Positions 17,334 to 27,078 are shown, counted from the first letter of the stretch. The stretch is DNA of 64,000 nt from Oceanococcus sp041624435 (GCA_041624435.1 JBFJVB010000001.1:1-64000); one strand, 5' to 3'. The notes: a model not told the origin generated them from the letters alone. Program-made: numbers and translations.

Positions 17334-18602
17334 TCAGGGTTTAAACTCCGCGTGTACCCGGACTTCGATATCGATGTGCCGGGAGACGTAGTCTCCGGCC
17401 GGATCCGAAGCCATCCCCAGATCGGCATCGGCACGATCAACGGACACCTCGCCGATGATGCTCAAGGACGTATCATCGACGCTCAGCTGCAAAGGCGCGA
17501 CCGTGAGCTGCCGATCCTTGATCCGCAGTACGCCCTCCAGCTGGTAACCACCGGCTGCGCCCTGCACCAGCCTGGTCGACGTGAAACGCGCGGTGGGAAA
17601 GCGTGCGACATCGAACCATTCCGGCTCGGCCAGAGTGCGATCGTGCAGCGGCACACCGTCGGTGGCCGAGCCGGTGTCGATCGTCGCGGTGATTTTCGCC
17701 AGCTGCGGCGCATCGCCGGACCATTCAATCCGGCCGCTCCAGCGCGTGAAATGGCCCGCAAACGGGCGGCCGGCATGCTCGCCACGAAAACCGATACGGC
17801 TGCGTGATCGGTCAATCAGCCAGCCGGTCTCAGGCGGCTCCGCTTCGCTCAGCGACTCCAGCGTCACTTCATCGGGCGCACCCGCAGGCTGCAATGCGAA
17901 CAGGACCAGCAGGGCCGAGCCGCTGCCAAGGCCGATCACAACCGCAAGCATGCCCAGAGCCTGCACCCTGGATCGGGACCCGGCCCGTGCAGCTGTCAGC
18001 CAGGGCATCATCCGCCGCAGCACCTCATCGCGCTTGACGAAATGATGCCTCAGGGCCGCGACGACATGCACAAGCAGCAGGCCCAGCAGCACATAGATGA
18101 AGCCCAGATGGGCCAGCAATGCGCCCTGGGCCAGCTGCGCTCGCAGGGGCGCCGACAATCTTGTTGCATCGAACAGATGCGGCACCACAATCTGTCCGAA
18201 CCACAGGGTCGGCACCTGCAAGGGGGCTTCCCCACGCCATTGCGTGGAGACGTAAAACCAGCCACTGACCGGCACGGCGAGCATCAGTCCGTACAACAGG
18301 CGGTGGGCCCAGGCGGCTGCCCGACGTTCCCACAGAGGCATCGTGACCGGCCAGGCTGGCGGCGAGACCCGGGCCCGCCAGGCCAGGCGCAGCAAGGCCA
18401 GAACCAGAATGCTCAAGCCCAGGGATTTGTGCAGCGCGAATCCCGCGATTGCCGCAGCCTGCCCGGAAGCCGAATCAATCGCATCGGACATCCACCAGCC
18501 CAGCCCCAGATTGACCGCAATCGCAACGGCAACCAGCCAGTGCAGGACCACCGCCACCGTGCCATAGCGCAGCCGCCCAGGCTTTGTACCCGCGTCCACC
18601 AC
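17334..18602 (-). CDS. Cytochrome b561-YceI fusion protein
   Basis: 422 residues. Residues 1-225 form a four-helix di-haem cytochrome b561 of the CybB type, with haem-ligand candidates in VVLHWLVA, FALHKSLG, AAWAHRLLYG and LLVHVVAALRHH. A further membrane helix (about 235-255) leads to a periplasmic YceI domain (about 265-422), a lipocalin-like barrel that binds polyisoprenoids or quinones in family members. The start is GTG 2 nt after the stop of the separate yceI lipoprotein gene. The combination suggests electron exchange between a membrane b-type cytochrome and a quinone carrier. The domains are seen; the role is inferred. Confidence 0.88.
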   Translation of the reverse strand: MVDAGTKPGRLRYGTVAVVLHWLVAVAIAVNLGLGWWMSDAIDSASGQAAAIAGFALHKSLGLSILVLALLRLAWRARVSPPAWPVTMPLWERRAAAWAHRLLYGLMLAVPVSGWFYVSTQWRGEAPLQVPTLWFGQIVVPHLFDATRLSAPLRAQLAQGALLAHLGFIYVLLGLLLVHVVAALRHHFVKRDEVLRRMMPWLTAARAGSRSRVQALGMLAVVIGLGSGSALLVLFALQPAGAPDEVTLESLSEAEPPETGWLIDRSRSRIGFRGEHAGRPFAGHFTRWSGRIEWSGDAPQLAKITATIDTGSATDGVPLHDRTLAEPEWFDVARFPTARFTSTRLVQGAAGGYQLEGVLRIKDRQLTVAPLQLSVDDTSLSIIGEVSVDRADADLGMASDPAGDYVSRHIDIEVRVHAEFKP

Positions 18603-18604
18603 CG

Positions 18605-19315
18605 CTACTTAGCGGCTTGAACCACCTGGTTGAATTCACCTTCAAAGCGCAGGCTGACGAGGTCTCCGACCAGGGGTGGATCCAGCAGATGGCTCATGCC
18701 ATAGTCCGAGCGTTTGAAGCGTCCGCTGGCGGAAAACCCGATCGCCCCCACGCCGGAGAATGGATGCGCCGCCGCGGCACCGACCACCTCGGCCTGGAGC
18801 GTCAGCGGATGGGTTTGCCCCCGCAACGTCAGCTCGCCCTGAATCCGCAGGGATTGCGCTCCGGTTACCGTCACAGATCTGGACACGAAACTTATCTGCG
18901 GAAACTCGGCAGCGTGCAGAAATTTCGGACTCTGAGCCAGATCCTCATCCCAACTGGCATACGGCGAGTTCTTGTGACTGCCCCGATAATCCCCGGGATA
19001 GTCGCTGCGAATCGAGGTCGGATCGACCGTGACGCTCACCGAAGCCGCACCGGGCTGGGCGGGATCCAGGTTCATATCGGCAGCAAATTGGGTGAAGCGC
19101 AACACATAGTTGGACAGACCCAGATGGGTGACGCTGAAACTCAAACTGGAATGATTGGGGTCCATCCGATACAGACCCGCCGGCACATCCAGGGCCAAGC
19201 TAAGCGGCGGCGGCTTGGCGACCGCATCAACCGGCTCAGCGGACTGGGGTTTCTGAGTGGGACTGCAGGCCAGCAGCAAACCGCTGATACTGGCAAGCGC
19301 AATTACATGTTTCAT
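18605..19315 (-). CDS. YceI-family lipoprotein
   Basis: 236 residues. A lipoprotein signal peptide (MKHVIALASISGLLLAC, lipobox LLLAC, Cys 17) precedes a linker and a YceI beta-barrel domain (about residues 45-232), with the typical YRMDPNHSSLSFSVTHLGLS opening. YceI proteins bind long-chain isoprenoids or ubiquinone-like lipids in the periplasm. It is 2 nt upstream of the b561-YceI fusion, so two YceI domains are made from one transcript, one lipid-anchored and one tethered to a haem protein. Confidence 0.9.
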   Translation of the reverse strand: MKHVIALASISGLLLACSPTQKPQSAEPVDAVAKPPPLSLALDVPAGLYRMDPNHSSLSFSVTHLGLSNYVLRFTQFAADMNLDPAQPGAASVSVTVDPTSIRSDYPGDYRGSHKNSPYASWDEDLAQSPKFLHAAEFPQISFVSRSVTVTGAQSLRIQGELTLRGQTHPLTLQAEVVGAAAAHPFSGVGAIGFSASGRFKRSDYGMSHLLDPPLVGDLVSLRFEGEFNQVVQAAK

Positions 19316-19408
19316 CTAGGCTGTCTCCTCGGCACGAAAATGATCTGCCCCCGGCCGGGCCAGGGGCTTGAATGATGCCCGGCGGGAAGCCGCGCGTTGC
19401 GAGCCAGC

Positions 19409-20983
19409 TTACTCCCACTCGATGGTGGCGGGCGGCTTGCCGGAAATGTCATAGACCACGCGGCTGATGCCGGGGATTTCGTTAACGATCCGTCTTGAAA
19501 CCAGATCCAGGAACTCATAGGGCAGATGCGCCCAGCGCGCCGTCATGAAATCGATGGTCTCCACCGCCCGCAGCGCGATAACCGGCGCGTAACGGCGCCC
19601 ATCACCGGTGACGCCGACCGAGCGCACCGGCAGCCAGACCGCAAAGGCCTGACTGACCTGATCGTACAATTGGGCGGCGCGCAATTCGCTGATGAAGATG
19701 TCATCCGCCAGGCGCAGGGTATCGGCCGCAGCAGTCGCGACCTCGCCAAGAATGCGTACCGCCAGACCCGGCCCGGGGAACGGGTGACGAAACACGGATT
19801 CACGCGGCAGACCCAGCTCCAGTCCCAGCTTGCGCACTTCGTCCTTGAACAGCTCGCGCAGAGGCTCAATCAATTTGAGCTGCATCTTCTCTGGCAGACC
19901 ACCGACGTTGTGGTGAGACTTGATCACATGGGCCTTACCGGTGCTGGAGCCGGCCGACTCGATCACATCCGGGTAGATCGTGCCCTGCGCCAGCCACTGC
20001 ACGTCCTTGAGCTTGCCCGCCTCTTCGTCAAACACCTCGATGAACAGCCGGCCGATGATCTTACGCTTGGCTTCAGGATCGGCGACACCGGCCAGCGCGG
20101 CCAGGAATCGCTCCTGGGCGTTGACCCGGATCACGGTCACCCCCAGATGTTCGGCGAAGGTCCGCATCACCTGGTCACCTTCGTCGCGTCGCAGCAGGCC
20201 ATTGTCAACGAACACACACACCAGCTGCTTGCCGATGGCCTTGTGCAGCAGCGCGGCGACCACCGAGGAATCAACGCCACCGGACAGGGCCAGCAACACT
20301 TTGTCCTGGCCGACCTGTTCACGCACGCGCAACATGGCGTCGTGGATGATGTTGCCCGGCGTCCAGGCGCCGCCACAGCCGCAGATTTCCTTGATGAAGC
20401 GGCTCAGGATGCGCTCCCCCTGCACCGTATGCGTCACCTCGGGATGGAACTGCACGCCGTAGTACTGCCGCTCCTCGTCGGCCATGCCCGCAATGGGTAC
20501 ATCTGCGGTACTGGCCATCAACTTGAACCCGTCCGGCAAGGCCGTGACCCGATCACCGTGGCTCATCCAGACATCGAGCAGGCCGAAGCCTTCGGCGTTG
20601 ACCCGGTCTTCGATATCGCGCAACAAGCGGGTGTGTCCCCGGGCGCGGATTTCGGCGTAACCGAATTCCTGGGTGTGGCCACCTTCAACCCGCCCGCCCA
20701 GCTGCCGCGCCATGGCCTGCATGCCGTAACAGATGCCCAGCACCGGCACCCCGGCGGTAAATACCGCTGCGGGGACGCTGGGTGCATCCGCCGCCGTGAC
20801 CGATTCGGGCCCGCCAGACAGGATGATCCCGCTGGCGGCAAACTCCACCAGCGCCGACTCACGCATGTCCCAGGGGTGAATTTCGCAGTACACGCCGGCT
20901 TCACGCACCCGCCGGGCAATCAATTGAGTGAACTGCGAACCGTAATCCAGGATCAGGATGCGGTCAGAATGAATATCAAGCAT
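19409..20983 (-). CDS. guaA: GMP synthase (glutamine-hydrolysing)
   Basis: 524 residues, normal length. It aminates XMP to GMP. The N-terminal class I glutaminase has the nucleophile Cys in LGICYGMQAMARQLGG and the His in FHPEVTHT. The ATP pyrophosphatase domain has the PP-loop LALSGGVDSSVVAALL. The C-terminal dimerisation domain ends in PPATIEWE, as is usual. It lies 27 bp downstream of guaB and the two form the standard guaBA operon. Confidence 0.98.
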   Translation of the reverse strand: MLDIHSDRILILDYGSQFTQLIARRVREAGVYCEIHPWDMRESALVEFAASGIILSGGPESVTAADAPSVPAAVFTAGVPVLGICYGMQAMARQLGGRVEGGHTQEFGYAEIRARGHTRLLRDIEDRVNAEGFGLLDVWMSHGDRVTALPDGFKLMASTADVPIAGMADEERQYYGVQFHPEVTHTVQGERILSRFIKEICGCGGAWTPGNIIHDAMLRVREQVGQDKVLLALSGGVDSSVVAALLHKAIGKQLVCVFVDNGLLRRDEGDQVMRTFAEHLGVTVIRVNAQERFLAALAGVADPEAKRKIIGRLFIEVFDEEAGKLKDVQWLAQGTIYPDVIESAGSSTGKAHVIKSHHNVGGLPEKMQLKLIEPLRELFKDEVRKLGLELGLPRESVFRHPFPGPGLAVRILGEVATAAADTLRLADDIFISELRAAQLYDQVSQAFAVWLPVRSVGVTGDGRRYAPVIALRAVETIDFMTARWAHLPYEFLDLVSRRIVNEIPGISRVVYDISGKPPATIEWE

Positions 20984-21010
20984 GCAAAAGGCTCTTTAGC
21001 GGGCGCGGGT

Positions 21011-22480
21011 TCAGGATTCCGCGCGGTAATTGGGGGCTTCCTTGACGATGGACACGTCGTGAACATGACTTTCGCGAACGCCGGCGCTGGTGATGCGGAC
21101 GAACTCCGCTTTGGTGCGCATTTCCTCGACACTGCGGCAACCCGTATAACCCATGCTCGCGCGCAGCCCACCGATCAGCTGATGCACGATGGCTGACATT
21201 GCCCCCTTGTAGGGCACCCGCCCCTCGATACCTTCCGGCACCAGCTTTTCGACTTCCGCGGTCGTATCCTGGAAATAGCGGTCTTTCGAGCCATCCACCT
21301 CAGCCATGGCCCCCATCGAACCCATGCCCCGGTAGGACTTGTACGAACGTCCCTGGAACAACTCGACCTCGCCCGGCGCTTCCCGGGTGCCGGCCAGCAG
21401 GCTGCCCACCATGACCGAATGGGCTCCGGCCGCAATCGCTTTGGACAAATCACCGGAATAGCGCAGGCCACCATCGGCAATCAGCGGCACGCCGCTCGAA
21501 CGCAAGGCATCCGCCACATTGCTGATTGCGGTGATCTGGGGAACGCCGACACCGGCCACGATCCGGGTCGTGCAGATCGACCCCGGACCGATACCGACCT
21601 TGACCGCGTCGGCCCCGGCCTCGGCCAGGGCCAGAGCCGCAGCGCCGGTGGCGATGTTTCCGCCGATCACCTGCAGATCCGGATAATTCTTCTTCACCCA
21701 GGCCACCCGCTCGATCACCCCTTTGGAATGGCCATGGGCGGTGTCGACTACAATGACATCGACGCCGGCCTGAGCCAGCGCATCGACGCGTTCTTCGGTC
21801 CCTGCTCCGGTACCGACCGCCGCACCGACCAGCAAACGCTCGCGCGCATCCTTGCTGGCACAGGGAAAATCGGACGATTTCTGAATGTCCTTGACGGTGA
21901 TCATCCCGCGCAGCTTGAAATCGTCATTGACCACCAGCACCTTTTCGATCCGATGCCGGTGCAGCAGGTCCTGCACGTGGGCCTTGCTGGTCCCTTCCTT
22001 GACCGTGATCAAGCGCTCTTTGGGCGTCATGATGCTGGACACCGGATTGCCATAACCGGTTTCGAAACGTAAATCGCGGCTGGTGACGATGCCGACCAGT
22101 TCGTCGCCATCGACCACGGGCACGCCGGAGATACTGTTGGCCCGGGTCAGCGCCAGCACCTCGGCGATCGTCGCCGTCGGCACCACGGTGATCGGGTCGC
22201 TGATCACGCCAGCTTCGAATTTCTTGACCTTGCGCACTTCGGCGGCATGCAGCTCAACGGACATGTTCTTGTGAATGATGCCGATGCCGCCTTCCTGAGC
22301 CAGCGCAATCGCCAGCCTGGCCTCGGTAACCGTATCCATCGCCGCGGACATCAAGGGCAGATTAAGCTTGAGTTCGCGCGTCAGTTGCGTCGTGAGTTCG
22401 ACCTGGCGTGGCAGAACCGCAGAGTAGGCGGGCACCAACAGGACGTCATCAAAGGTTAAAGCTTCCTGTTGAATACGCAT
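21011..22480 (-). CDS. guaB: Inosine-5'-monophosphate dehydrogenase
   Basis: 489 residues. It oxidises IMP to XMP with NAD+, the rate-limiting step of guanine nucleotide synthesis. The TIM barrel is interrupted by two CBS domains (about residues 95-205). The catalytic Cys loop is GIGPGSICTTRIVAGVG, and the flap carries RGMGSMGAM. The ATG at 22480 has GGAG 8 nt upstream. A TTG further up is open but would overlap the ribosome-binding site. It is divergent from xseA across only 40 bp. Confidence 0.98.
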   Translation of the reverse strand: MRIQQEALTFDDVLLVPAYSAVLPRQVELTTQLTRELKLNLPLMSAAMDTVTEARLAIALAQEGGIGIIHKNMSVELHAAEVRKVKKFEAGVISDPITVVPTATIAEVLALTRANSISGVPVVDGDELVGIVTSRDLRFETGYGNPVSSIMTPKERLITVKEGTSKAHVQDLLHRHRIEKVLVVNDDFKLRGMITVKDIQKSSDFPCASKDARERLLVGAAVGTGAGTEERVDALAQAGVDVIVVDTAHGHSKGVIERVAWVKKNYPDLQVIGGNIATGAAALALAEAGADAVKVGIGPGSICTTRIVAGVGVPQITAISNVADALRSSGVPLIADGGLRYSGDLSKAIAAGAHSVMVGSLLAGTREAPGEVELFQGRSYKSYRGMGSMGAMAEVDGSKDRYFQDTTAEVEKLVPEGIEGRVPYKGAMSAIVHQLIGGLRASMGYTGCRSVEEMRTKAEFVRITSAGVRESHVHDVSIVKEAPNYRAES

Positions 22481-22520
22481 GCGGCACTCCAATTAAATAA
22501 AGCCGGATATTATACCTCCC

Positions 22521-23897
22521 ATGAGCCCCTCCCTGCCCTCAGATGACAATCCGCATGCGCTGAGCACCCAGCGACCTCAAACCCAGGCGATCTTCCAGGT
22601 CGGTGAGTTGGTCAGCACACTGAAACAAGGTCTGGAAATGAATTTCCCGGCGCTGTGGGTTGAAGGTGAGGTATCCAATTTCATGGCCGCCCGTTCCGGC
22701 CACTGGTATTTCACCCTGAAGGACCAGCAAGCGCAAATACGCTGCGCGTTCTTCCGCGGCCAGAACCGGCGCGCCGAGCAGCCCGCCAATGGGGCTCGCT
22801 GCCTGGTGCATGGCCGGGCCACCGTCTTTGTCGCGCGCGGCGAATTGCAACTGGTGGTCGATGCGCTCGAAGACGCCGGTGCCGGCGCCCTGCACCTGGC
22901 CTTTGAGCGACTCAAACGCACTCTGGACGCAGAAGGTCTGTTTGCTCCCGAGCGCAAACGTCCGATCCCCGCCGCGCCGCGCTGCATCGGTGTTCTTACC
23001 TCGGCGGTGGGCGCCGCACTCCATGATGTGTGCAGCACGCTGGAACGCCGCAATCCGCTGGTGAAGGTCATCGTCTATCCGATTCCGGTTCAGGGCGCGG
23101 GCGCCGCCGCGCGGATCGTTTCGACCCTGCGTACCGCGATTGACCACCAGGAATGCGATGTCCTGCTGCTCACCCGGGGCGGCGGCTCCGCCGAAGACCT
23201 GCAAGCCTTCAATGACGAAGCCCTGGCGCGGGCGGTCGCCGCCTGTCCGATCCCGACCGTGTCGGCGATTGGCCATGAGGTCGATTTCAGCATCTGTGAT
23301 TTCGTAGCCGATGCCCGCGCCGCCACACCGACGGCCGCGGCAGAGCTGCTCAGTCCTGATCGCGCCCAGTGGCGCAGCCAGATCACGCAGGCGCGCGCTC
23401 GCCTGCGACAAAGTCTTGCCGAACGGCTGCGTACCCGGCGGCAGCTGCTGGACAGCCTCACGGCGCGGCTGACCGCCGCGTCACCGCAGCGACGGCTGTT
23501 TGATCGGGCCCAGTTGCTGGATGAACTGCAGCGCCGCCTGCTGCGCAGCACACGTCAGCGTATCGACTTCAATCGTGTTGACCATCAGCGGTTGCACCGG
23601 GCGCTGTCACGAGCGCCATTGCAGCAGCGCATCATCCAGGCCCGGCACCGGCAGCAAGCACTGCACACGCGCCTGCTGCAATTGCAGAGCACACACCTGC
23701 GCGAACTGGCCATGCGTCTGGAACACCTGCGCCAGCGACTGTACGACCTTGCGCCGGAGCAGGTACTCAGCCGCGGATACGGGATCATCTGGCATGGTGA
23801 AACCGCCGTCCGCAGCCCGGGCCTGCCCGCTGGCGAACGCTTGCGAATCCAGGTGGCCCATGGCATTTTTTCGGCCAGCGTGTGCGAACCGGACTGA
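22521..23897 (+). CDS. xseA: Exodeoxyribonuclease VII large subunit
   Basis: 458 residues. The N-terminal OB-fold (about 25-125, with FPALWVEGEVSNF and HWYFTLKDQQAQIRCAFFRG) precedes the nuclease core. Family residues are seen in LLTRGGGSAEDL and IGHEVDFSICDFVADARAATPTA. A long Arg/Leu-rich coiled coil (about 285-410) binds XseB. The enzyme degrades single-stranded DNA from both ends. The small subunit xseB is about 15 kb away, at 38632. A TATTAT-like -10 lies in the short gap shared with guaB. Confidence 0.95.
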   Translation: MSPSLPSDDNPHALSTQRPQTQAIFQVGELVSTLKQGLEMNFPALWVEGEVSNFMAARSGHWYFTLKDQQAQIRCAFFRGQNRRAEQPANGARCLVHGRATVFVARGELQLVVDALEDAGAGALHLAFERLKRTLDAEGLFAPERKRPIPAAPRCIGVLTSAVGAALHDVCSTLERRNPLVKVIVYPIPVQGAGAAARIVSTLRTAIDHQECDVLLLTRGGGSAEDLQAFNDEALARAVAACPIPTVSAIGHEVDFSICDFVADARAATPTAAAELLSPDRAQWRSQITQARARLRQSLAERLRTRRQLLDSLTARLTAASPQRRLFDRAQLLDELQRRLLRSTRQRIDFNRVDHQRLHRALSRAPLQQRIIQARHRQQALHTRLLQLQSTHLRELAMRLEHLRQRLYDLAPEQVLSRGYGIIWHGETAVRSPGLPAGERLRIQVAHGIFSASVCEPD

Positions 23898-23903
23898 ATT
23901 CGG

Positions 23904-23909
23904 TATAAT
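23904..23909 (+). promoter_or_regulatory. Candidate -10 box for the OmpA-family gene
   Basis: A perfect TATAAT lies 37 bp before the start codon, just after the xseA stop. The -35 position (TGTGCG, 17 bp upstream) is weak, so this promoter rests mainly on the -10. Confidence 0.45.
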
Positions 23910-23945
23910 CGCCGGTTTTCAAATTACAAAAATTAGGGATTCCGC

Positions 23946-25040
23946 ATGCGCCTTTTGCTTTCCGTCATACTTTTCGGGGGCGTCGCCGGCACCGCGATCG
24001 CGGCTGATTACGATTCGCGACTTTATGTTTCGCCCAGCGTGGGCTATCTGATCACCGACCCAGGTCGTGGTGTTGATGATGACTTCAGCTACGGACTCAC
24101 CGCGGGCTTGCCGGTCAGCGAAACGCAGAACTACGAATTGAGCGTGGGCTATGCCGATCTGGACTCCAACAGCCTGATCAACCTGAACGCAAATTTGCTG
24201 ACCTTTTTCGATCCGAATCTGCCCAGCCTGTTTTCCATCCTGAGTGCCGGTGTACTGTATTCGGACGGTGGGCCGGGCACCGATTACTTCAGCCCCAATG
24301 TCGCAGTTGGTCTTGGCGCCCTTCTGCCAGGCTGGTTCGGCAAGTTCCGCCTGGAAGCGCTGTTGCGCGGCGACCTGCACTACAACGAAAGCGCGGGTCT
24401 CGGCGGCAAGAAAGCCTTCGTCGAACCGCTCATCCGGCTTGGCTACAGCATTCCGTTGGGCCCCGAACCCAGCGCCAGTGCCCCAGCTTACGCCGGCGTC
24501 AATGTGGTTGATTCGGATGCGGACAGCGACAGCGATGGCGTCGCGGACAGCACAGATGTCTGCCCCGGCACGCCGCTGGGCACCGTGGTGGATGCCACTG
24601 GCTGCGCGACCACCGGCAGCACCGCCCCTGTCCAGCCCGCCGGCGACTGCCGTCCGCCGGTGCTGGACGAGTCAGTTGACCAGTATGGCTGCGCCGTCGA
24701 TCGTTCGGTGGTCCTTAATGGTGTGAATTTTGAATTCGACAGCGATGTGTTGACTCGCGCGGCCGAGGTCATTCTGGATGATGTGGCGCAGGTTCTCGCC
24801 GGCATGCCCGGAACTCCGGTTGAGATTGCCGGTCACACCAGTGATGAGGGCGATCAGTACTACAACATCGACCTGTCGCAGCGTCGTGCCGATGCGGTTC
24901 GCCGGTACTTGATTGCCGCGGGCATCCCGGCTTCGCAGCTGATGGCCAAGGGCTACGGCGGCAACGCCCCGGTGAATCAGAATGACACGGCCAAGGGACG
25001 TCGCGGCAACCGTCGCGTTGAAATCAAGGTCGTCCGCTAA
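23946..25040 (+). CDS. OmpA-family outer-membrane protein
   Basis: 364 residues. A signal peptide (1-19, cut after AIA) is followed by an eight-stranded barrel-like domain (about 20-175). A short calcium-type thrombospondin-3 linker comes next (DSDADSDSDGVADSTDVCP), with a Cys-containing stretch. The C-terminal OmpA peptidoglycan-binding domain (about 255-364) has VEIAGHTSDEG, LSQRRADAVRRYL and NRRVEIKVVR. It anchors the outer membrane to the wall. It is monocistronic, with its own -10 box and a strong terminator. Confidence 0.92.
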   Translation: MRLLLSVILFGGVAGTAIAADYDSRLYVSPSVGYLITDPGRGVDDDFSYGLTAGLPVSETQNYELSVGYADLDSNSLINLNANLLTFFDPNLPSLFSILSAGVLYSDGGPGTDYFSPNVAVGLGALLPGWFGKFRLEALLRGDLHYNESAGLGGKKAFVEPLIRLGYSIPLGPEPSASAPAYAGVNVVDSDADSDSDGVADSTDVCPGTPLGTVVDATGCATTGSTAPVQPAGDCRPPVLDESVDQYGCAVDRSVVLNGVNFEFDSDVLTRAAEVILDDVAQVLAGMPGTPVEIAGHTSDEGDQYYNIDLSQRRADAVRRYLIAAGIPASQLMAKGYGGNAPVNQNDTAKGRRGNRRVEIKVVR

Positions 25041-25061
25041 ACTCAGAGCGCAGCTTCCGAC

Positions 25062-25092
25062 AAAAAAGGCGCAATGACATTGCGCCTTTTTT
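25062..25092. terminator. Rho-independent terminator, bidirectional
   Basis: A 31-bp perfect inverted repeat (AAAAAAGGCGCAATG / CATTGCGCCTTTTTT) ends in six T residues on each strand, 21 bp after the OmpA-family stop. Confidence 0.92.
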
Positions 25093-25103
25093 ATCGAATT
25101 AAA

Positions 25104-25120
25104 TAGGACCATTTAGGTAC
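25104..25120. promoter_or_regulatory. Candidate operator for the Rrf2 Fe-S regulator
   Basis: The stretch AGGACCATTTAGGTAC, immediately before the regulator start codon, contains an ACC-N5-GGT inverted half-site pair with an A/T centre. This is reminiscent of Rrf2/IscR-type sites. Its place suggests autoregulation of the suf operon. The symmetry is imperfect. Confidence 0.35.
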
Positions 25121-25123
25121 AGT

Positions 25124-25543
25124 ATGCTCCGACTCAGCAAGCAATCTGATTATGCCACCGTCCTCATGTCACGCCTGGCGGAGGCGCCAGACACCGTGTG
25201 CAATGTGAACGAACTGGCCAGTGCCACCCGTGTCAGCGCACCGATGGTCAGCAAAACGCTAAAATTACTCGCCCGCAACGGCCTGATCGAATCGGTGCGT
25301 GGCGCCGGCGGTGGTTACCGCCTGGCGCAGCAGCCTGAAGCGATCTCCATCGCCGCGATCATCGACGCTGTGGAAGGCCCGATCGCGCTGACCGAGTGCA
25401 GTGATCAGTTCGGCTGCTGCTCCTTGGAGGGCCACTGTCGCATCCGCCCGCAATGGCAAATCATCAACGCCACCATAATCAACAGCCTGCAGCAGCTTAG
25501 TCTGGCGCAACTACAGAGCCCCTCACGCAAACTGGGTCTCTAG
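25124..25543 (+). CDS. sufR: Rrf2-family SUF operon regulator
   Basis: 139 residues. An N-terminal winged helix (MLRLSKQSDYATVLMSRLA; recognition helix in APMVSKTLKLLARNGLI) is followed by a cysteine cluster ECSDQFGCCSLEGHC, which in Rrf2 proteins binds an Fe-S cluster. It matches the SUF-associated group found first in suf operons of Xanthomonas-like gammaproteobacteria, distinct from IscR. It probably represses suf when clusters are plentiful. It lies 19 bp upstream of sufB. Confidence 0.9.
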   Translation: MLRLSKQSDYATVLMSRLAEAPDTVCNVNELASATRVSAPMVSKTLKLLARNGLIESVRGAGGGYRLAQQPEAISIAAIIDAVEGPIALTECSDQFGCCSLEGHCRIRPQWQIINATIINSLQQLSLAQLQSPSRKLGL

Positions 25544-25562
25544 TCCGGAGAAAACGATCCCC

Positions 25563-27014
25563 ATGTCCACCGAACAAACCGAGCTTCACGAGCTGATCAG
25601 CCGGCGCGAATACCGCGAAGGCTTTGTCACCGATCTGGAATCCGAAACCCTGCCGCCGGGTCTGAATGAGGACGTCATCCGACTGATCTCAGCGCGCAAG
25701 AATGAACCGCAATGGCTGCTGGACTGGCGCCTGAAAGCATTTGCCCAGTGGCAGAAGATGACCGAGCCGAATTGGGCCAATGTCGAACACGAGCCAATCG
25801 ACTACCAGGCCATTTCCTATTATTCAGCCCCCAAGAGCATGGCCGATGGCCCGAAAAGCCTCGCCGAGGTCGACCCCAAGCTGCTGGAAACCTACGAAAA
25901 GCTCGGCATCCCATTACACGAACGCGCGGCCTTGGCCGGGGTGGCGATGGATGTGGTTTTCGACAGCGTCTCGGTCGCCACCACATTTCAAGAGAAGCTG
26001 GCCGATGCGGGCGTACTGTTCTGCCCGATCTCGGAAGCGGTCCACAAATATCCCGAACTGGTGCAGAAGCATCTCGGCTCGGTGGTTCCGATCGGCGACA
26101 ACTTTTTCGCCGCGCTGAATTCGGCCGTGTTCACCGACGGTTCATTTGTGTATATCCCCAAGGGCGTTCGCTGCCCGATGGAGCTGTCGACCTATTTCCG
26201 GATCAACGAACGCAACACCGGGCAGTTCGAACGCACCCTGATCATCGCCGAAGACGACAGCCATGTCAGCTATCTGGAAGGCTGCACCGCACCGATGCGT
26301 GACGAGAATCAACTCCATGCCGCAGTCGTCGAACTGGTGGCGATGGACCGGGCGGAAATCAAATACTCGACGGTGCAGAACTGGTACCCGGGTGATGAAA
26401 ACGGCAAAGGCGGCATCTACAATTTCGTGACCAAACGGGGCGAATGCCGAGGCACGGATTCGAAAATCTCCTGGACCCAGGTCGAGACCGGTTCAGCCAT
26501 CACCTGGAAATATCCCGGCTGCGTCCTGCGCGGGGATAACTCCGTCGGCGAGTTCTATTCCGTGGCCCTGTCACATCATCGCCAACAGGCCGACACCGGC
26601 ACCAAGATGGTTCACCTGGGTCGCAACACCCGGTCCAATATCGTCGCCAAGGGCATCTCGGCCGGCCATGGAAATCAGACCTACCGGGGCCTGGTGAAAA
26701 TTTCCCCACGTGCCGAGGGGGCCAGAAACTACACGCAATGTGATTCCCTGCTGATTGGCGATCAGTGCGGCGCCCATACCGTGCCCTACCTGGAAACCCG
26801 CAACCACAGCGCGATCTGCGAGCACGAAGCGACCACCTCGAAGATTGGCGATGATCAGCTGTTCTATCTGCGGGCACGCGGCATCGGCGAGGAAGAAGCC
26901 GTGTCGATGATCGTCAATGGTTTCTGCAAGGACGTGTTTCGCGAGTTACCCATGGAATTCGCCGTCGAAGCCCAACGCCTGCTGAGCGTATCGCTGGAAG
27001 GCGCCGTCGGCTGA
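25563..27014 (+). CDS. sufB: Fe-S cluster assembly scaffold SufB
   Basis: 483 residues, normal length. With SufC and SufD it forms the SufBC2D complex that builds [Fe-S] clusters. Conserved features include SYLEGCTAPM, TKRGECRG and the C-terminal ARGIGEEEAVSMIVNGFC region, which holds residues for cluster and SufC contact. It is second in the sufR-sufB-sufC-sufD-sufS operon. The 64-bp gap to sufC contains no visible terminator. Confidence 0.97.
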   Translation: MSTEQTELHELISRREYREGFVTDLESETLPPGLNEDVIRLISARKNEPQWLLDWRLKAFAQWQKMTEPNWANVEHEPIDYQAISYYSAPKSMADGPKSLAEVDPKLLETYEKLGIPLHERAALAGVAMDVVFDSVSVATTFQEKLADAGVLFCPISEAVHKYPELVQKHLGSVVPIGDNFFAALNSAVFTDGSFVYIPKGVRCPMELSTYFRINERNTGQFERTLIIAEDDSHVSYLEGCTAPMRDENQLHAAVVELVAMDRAEIKYSTVQNWYPGDENGKGGIYNFVTKRGECRGTDSKISWTQVETGSAITWKYPGCVLRGDNSVGEFYSVALSHHRQQADTGTKMVHLGRNTRSNIVAKGISAGHGNQTYRGLVKISPRAEGARNYTQCDSLLIGDQCGAHTVPYLETRNHSAICEHEATTSKIGDDQLFYLRARGIGEEEAVSMIVNGFCKDVFRELPMEFAVEAQRLLSVSLEGAVG

Positions 27015-27078
27015 ACCAGACCTGCCCCATCCGTGGCGGGTTGCTGCCCGCTCTACCTGAGCCACTTCAAGACCTGAC

